A DNA stretch of 64,000 nucleotides from Acidobacteriota bacterium (GTDB lineage: Bacteria; Acidobacteriota; Polarisedimenticolia; J045), in the NCBI GenBank assembly GCA_030949985.1, contig JAUZRX010000001.1:1-64000 (forward strand), read 5' to 3'. The position numbers and the translations under genes are program-made. Under the pieces are notes generated by a model. That model had not been told where the DNA came from, did no database searches, and worked only from the letters and a program-made list of their open reading frames with translations. Shown one piece after another: positions 63,009-64,000 of the stretch; the stretch's first letter is position 1, and each line of letters begins with the position of its first letter.

Positions 63009-63755
63009 ATGCCCCATCGAAGCTGGACTGCTTGGGCCCTGCTGGTCCTGGTCGCCGGGGCGGTGGCCTGGGGCCAGGTGGGGGGCGACCGGGACCTCCT
63101 CTTCGCCGTGCGTGAGCGCCTGGGGGCCGATCCCCGGCTCATCGGCAAGCGGCTGGAGGTGCGGGTTTCCGGCGGCGAGGTGGTGCTGGAAGGGGAGGTG
63201 GAGACCCTGGCCCAGGTCGACGCGGCGCTGGAGGCGGCGGGACGTGTCCACGGGGTCACCGCGGTACGCAGCAGAATCCGCCTGAAAACCCCCGCGGTGG
63301 ACGAACGCCTGCTCTCCCGCCGTCTCGAGGCGGCCTTCAGTCGCCGGCTGGCCCTTTCCCTGGCGGATCTGAGCGTGGCCGTGCGCCGGGGAGGGAAAGT
63401 GGTGCTCGAAGGCGAGGTGCGCGACGGGAGACTGCGGCTGGCGGCCCGGCGGGCGGCGGCGGAAGTGCCCGGGGTGCGGGCCATCGAGGACCGGATTCGC
63501 ACACCGGACGCGGAAGACACACGGATCGAGCGCTCGGTGCAGGGGCTGTTTCGCCGGGGCGAGCTGGTGGGCATGCGCGGCGAGATCGCGGTCCGGGTGC
63601 GCGGGGGCGTGGTGACCCTGACGGGGACCGTGCCCCGGCCCTACGAGCGGCGACGGGCGACCGAGCTGACCGAGGGGATCAACGGCGTGCGCAAGGTGGT
63701 CAACAAACTGGTGGTGGTGCCGCCGAGCTACGACGTGCCGGTGGTGCGTCCCTGA
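63009..63755 (+). CDS. Secreted protein with three BON domains
   Basis: The 248-residue protein has a signal peptide (WALLVLVAGAVAWGQ) and three BON units: LLFAVRERLGADPRLIG with GEVVLEGEVETLAQ; LSRRLEAAFSRRLALSLAD with GKVVLEGEVRDGRL; and IERSVQGLFRRGELVGMRG with GVVTLTGTVPRPYE. BON domains bind membrane lipids. The gene is divergent from aceE. The three-repeat form and the single BON lipoprotein at 5552 are distinct genes. The start at 63009 could instead be GTG 63003. Confidence 0.8.
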   Translation: MPHRSWTAWALLVLVAGAVAWGQVGGDRDLLFAVRERLGADPRLIGKRLEVRVSGGEVVLEGEVETLAQVDAALEAAGRVHGVTAVRSRIRLKTPAVDERLLSRRLEAAFSRRLALSLADLSVAVRRGGKVVLEGEVRDGRLRLAARRAAAEVPGVRAIEDRIRTPDAEDTRIERSVQGLFRRGELVGMRGEIAVRVRGGVVTLTGTVPRPYERRRATELTEGINGVRKVVNKLVVVPPSYDVPVVRP

Positions 63756-63761
63756 TACACT
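63753..63761 (+). promoter_or_regulatory. Extended -10 promoter of the SDR gene
   Basis: TGATACACT (extended TG-n plus TACACT) ends 7 nt before the ATG at 63769, so transcription would start at or next to the first codon. No ribosome site is present. Confidence 0.45.
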
Positions 63762-63768
63762 GCGTCCC

Positions 63769-64000
63769 ATGAATACGCTTCGTGGCAAAAACGCCCTGGT
63801 CTGCGGGAGCAGTCGGGGCATCGGCCGGGCCTGCGCGGTGGCCCTGGCCGAGGCGGGGGCGCGGGTGACGCTGCTGGCGCGGCGGCGGCAGGTGCTCGAG
63901 GCGGTGCTGGCTGAGCTTCCCGGGCAGGGGCACGACCTGCTGGTGGCCGACTGCGACCAGCCCGAGTCGGTGCGCCGCACCGTGGAGGCCTACCTGGAGT
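63769..64000 (+). CDS. Short-chain dehydrogenase/reductase (partial, runs off the right edge)
   Basis: Only the first 77 residues are in the window: NALVCGSSRGIGRACAVALA with the cofactor loop G-x3-G-x-G, then RVTLLARRRQVLEAV with Arg after the second strand, which favours NADP(H). The catalytic Tyr-x3-Lys lies beyond the edge. The substrate is unknown. The start is probably leaderless, given the -10 element 7 nt upstream. Confidence 0.85.
   Translation, partial: MNTLRGKNALVCGSSRGIGRACAVALAEAGARVTLLARRRQVLEAVLAELPGQGHDLLVADCDQPESVRRTVEAYLE

Noticed and set aside
60924-63755. 943-residue plus-strand open frame
   Set aside because: Most of it is antisense to aceE. Only the part from 63009, the triple-BON gene, is real.

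Overview
The window is a high-GC (roughly 70 %) stretch of bacterial chromosome, probably a metagenome-derived contig. The organism looks like a diderm: there is a LolA-type lipoprotein chaperone, an MltD-like murein transglycosylase with LysM repeats, many signal peptides and lipoproteins, and an E. coli-style homodimeric pyruvate dehydrogenase E1. The mix (peptidase T-like enzyme, PPi-type phosphofructokinase, MauE/thioredoxin modules, ArsS, PerR/rubrerythrin operon, fused histidine genes) would suit Acidobacteriota or another deep high-GC lineage. No rRNA or other decisive marker is present, so the phylum is not established.

Left edge (1-2.9 kb). Positions 1-2127 read as phage DNA on the minus strand: a DdrB-like domain protein and a RelA/SpoT-like domain protein. 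This sequence ends exactly at a type I-E-like CRISPR repeat (2128-2155). A 33-nt spacer and a degenerate terminal repeat follow, with the 61-nt period of I-E arrays. The phage reading frame runs through the 32 nt that should be the next spacer and is cut at the repeat edge. The simplest reading is an assembly chimera joined through a spacer and its matching protospacer. A decayed IS1634-type transposase lies just beyond.

Core (2.9-34 kb). Mostly housekeeping genes: a PepT-like peptidase, BON and hydrolase genes, a frameshifted region beside tRNA-Phe, recA, an MltD-like transglycosylase, comM, an MBL hydrolase, a DUF4003 gene with a 2-hydroxyacid dehydrogenase, a MauE/thioredoxin pair, an RsbW/STAS partner-switch pair, mutS, lolA, a polyprenyl diphosphate synthase, smc, a degenerate kinase-like protein and a methyltransferase.

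Histidine operon (34.3-41.6 kb, minus strand). The order is hisL leader peptide - attenuator - hisG - hisC::HAD phosphatase - hisB - hisH - hisF - hisA::hisI::hisE - hisD, with every structural junction overlapping by 4-7 nt. Together these cover the whole pathway. Two genes are unusual fusions: a three-domain HisA-HisI-HisE, and HisC joined to an HAD phosphatase that would supply histidinol phosphatase. The leader peptide has six His codons in a nine-codon stretch, plus mutually exclusive terminator and antiterminator stems.

Right part (41.6-64 kb). A GT39-like/TPR membrane protein; two overlapping GAPDH paralogues followed by a PPi-type PFK and a cation/Ca2+ exchanger homologue; a MinD-like ATPase lacking the signature lysine; tRNA-Ser; a PerR - dihaem cytochrome - rubrerythrin operon whose operator sits on its promoter; an HD-GYP phosphodiesterase; a DUF1573-type secreted protein with an in-frame TGA at the first Cys of its conserved S-C-G-C motif (candidate selenoprotein); a BNR-repeat secreted protein; arsS overlapping a hybrid histidine kinase, then a response regulator; aceE; a triple-BON protein; and the start of an SDR gene.

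The strongest candidates for something new are the TGA-interrupted DUF1573 gene (53850-54935) and the CRISPR/phage junction (2096-2214). The fused, attenuated histidine operon and a recurring pattern of -10 elements only 7-10 nt before start codons also deserve checking.
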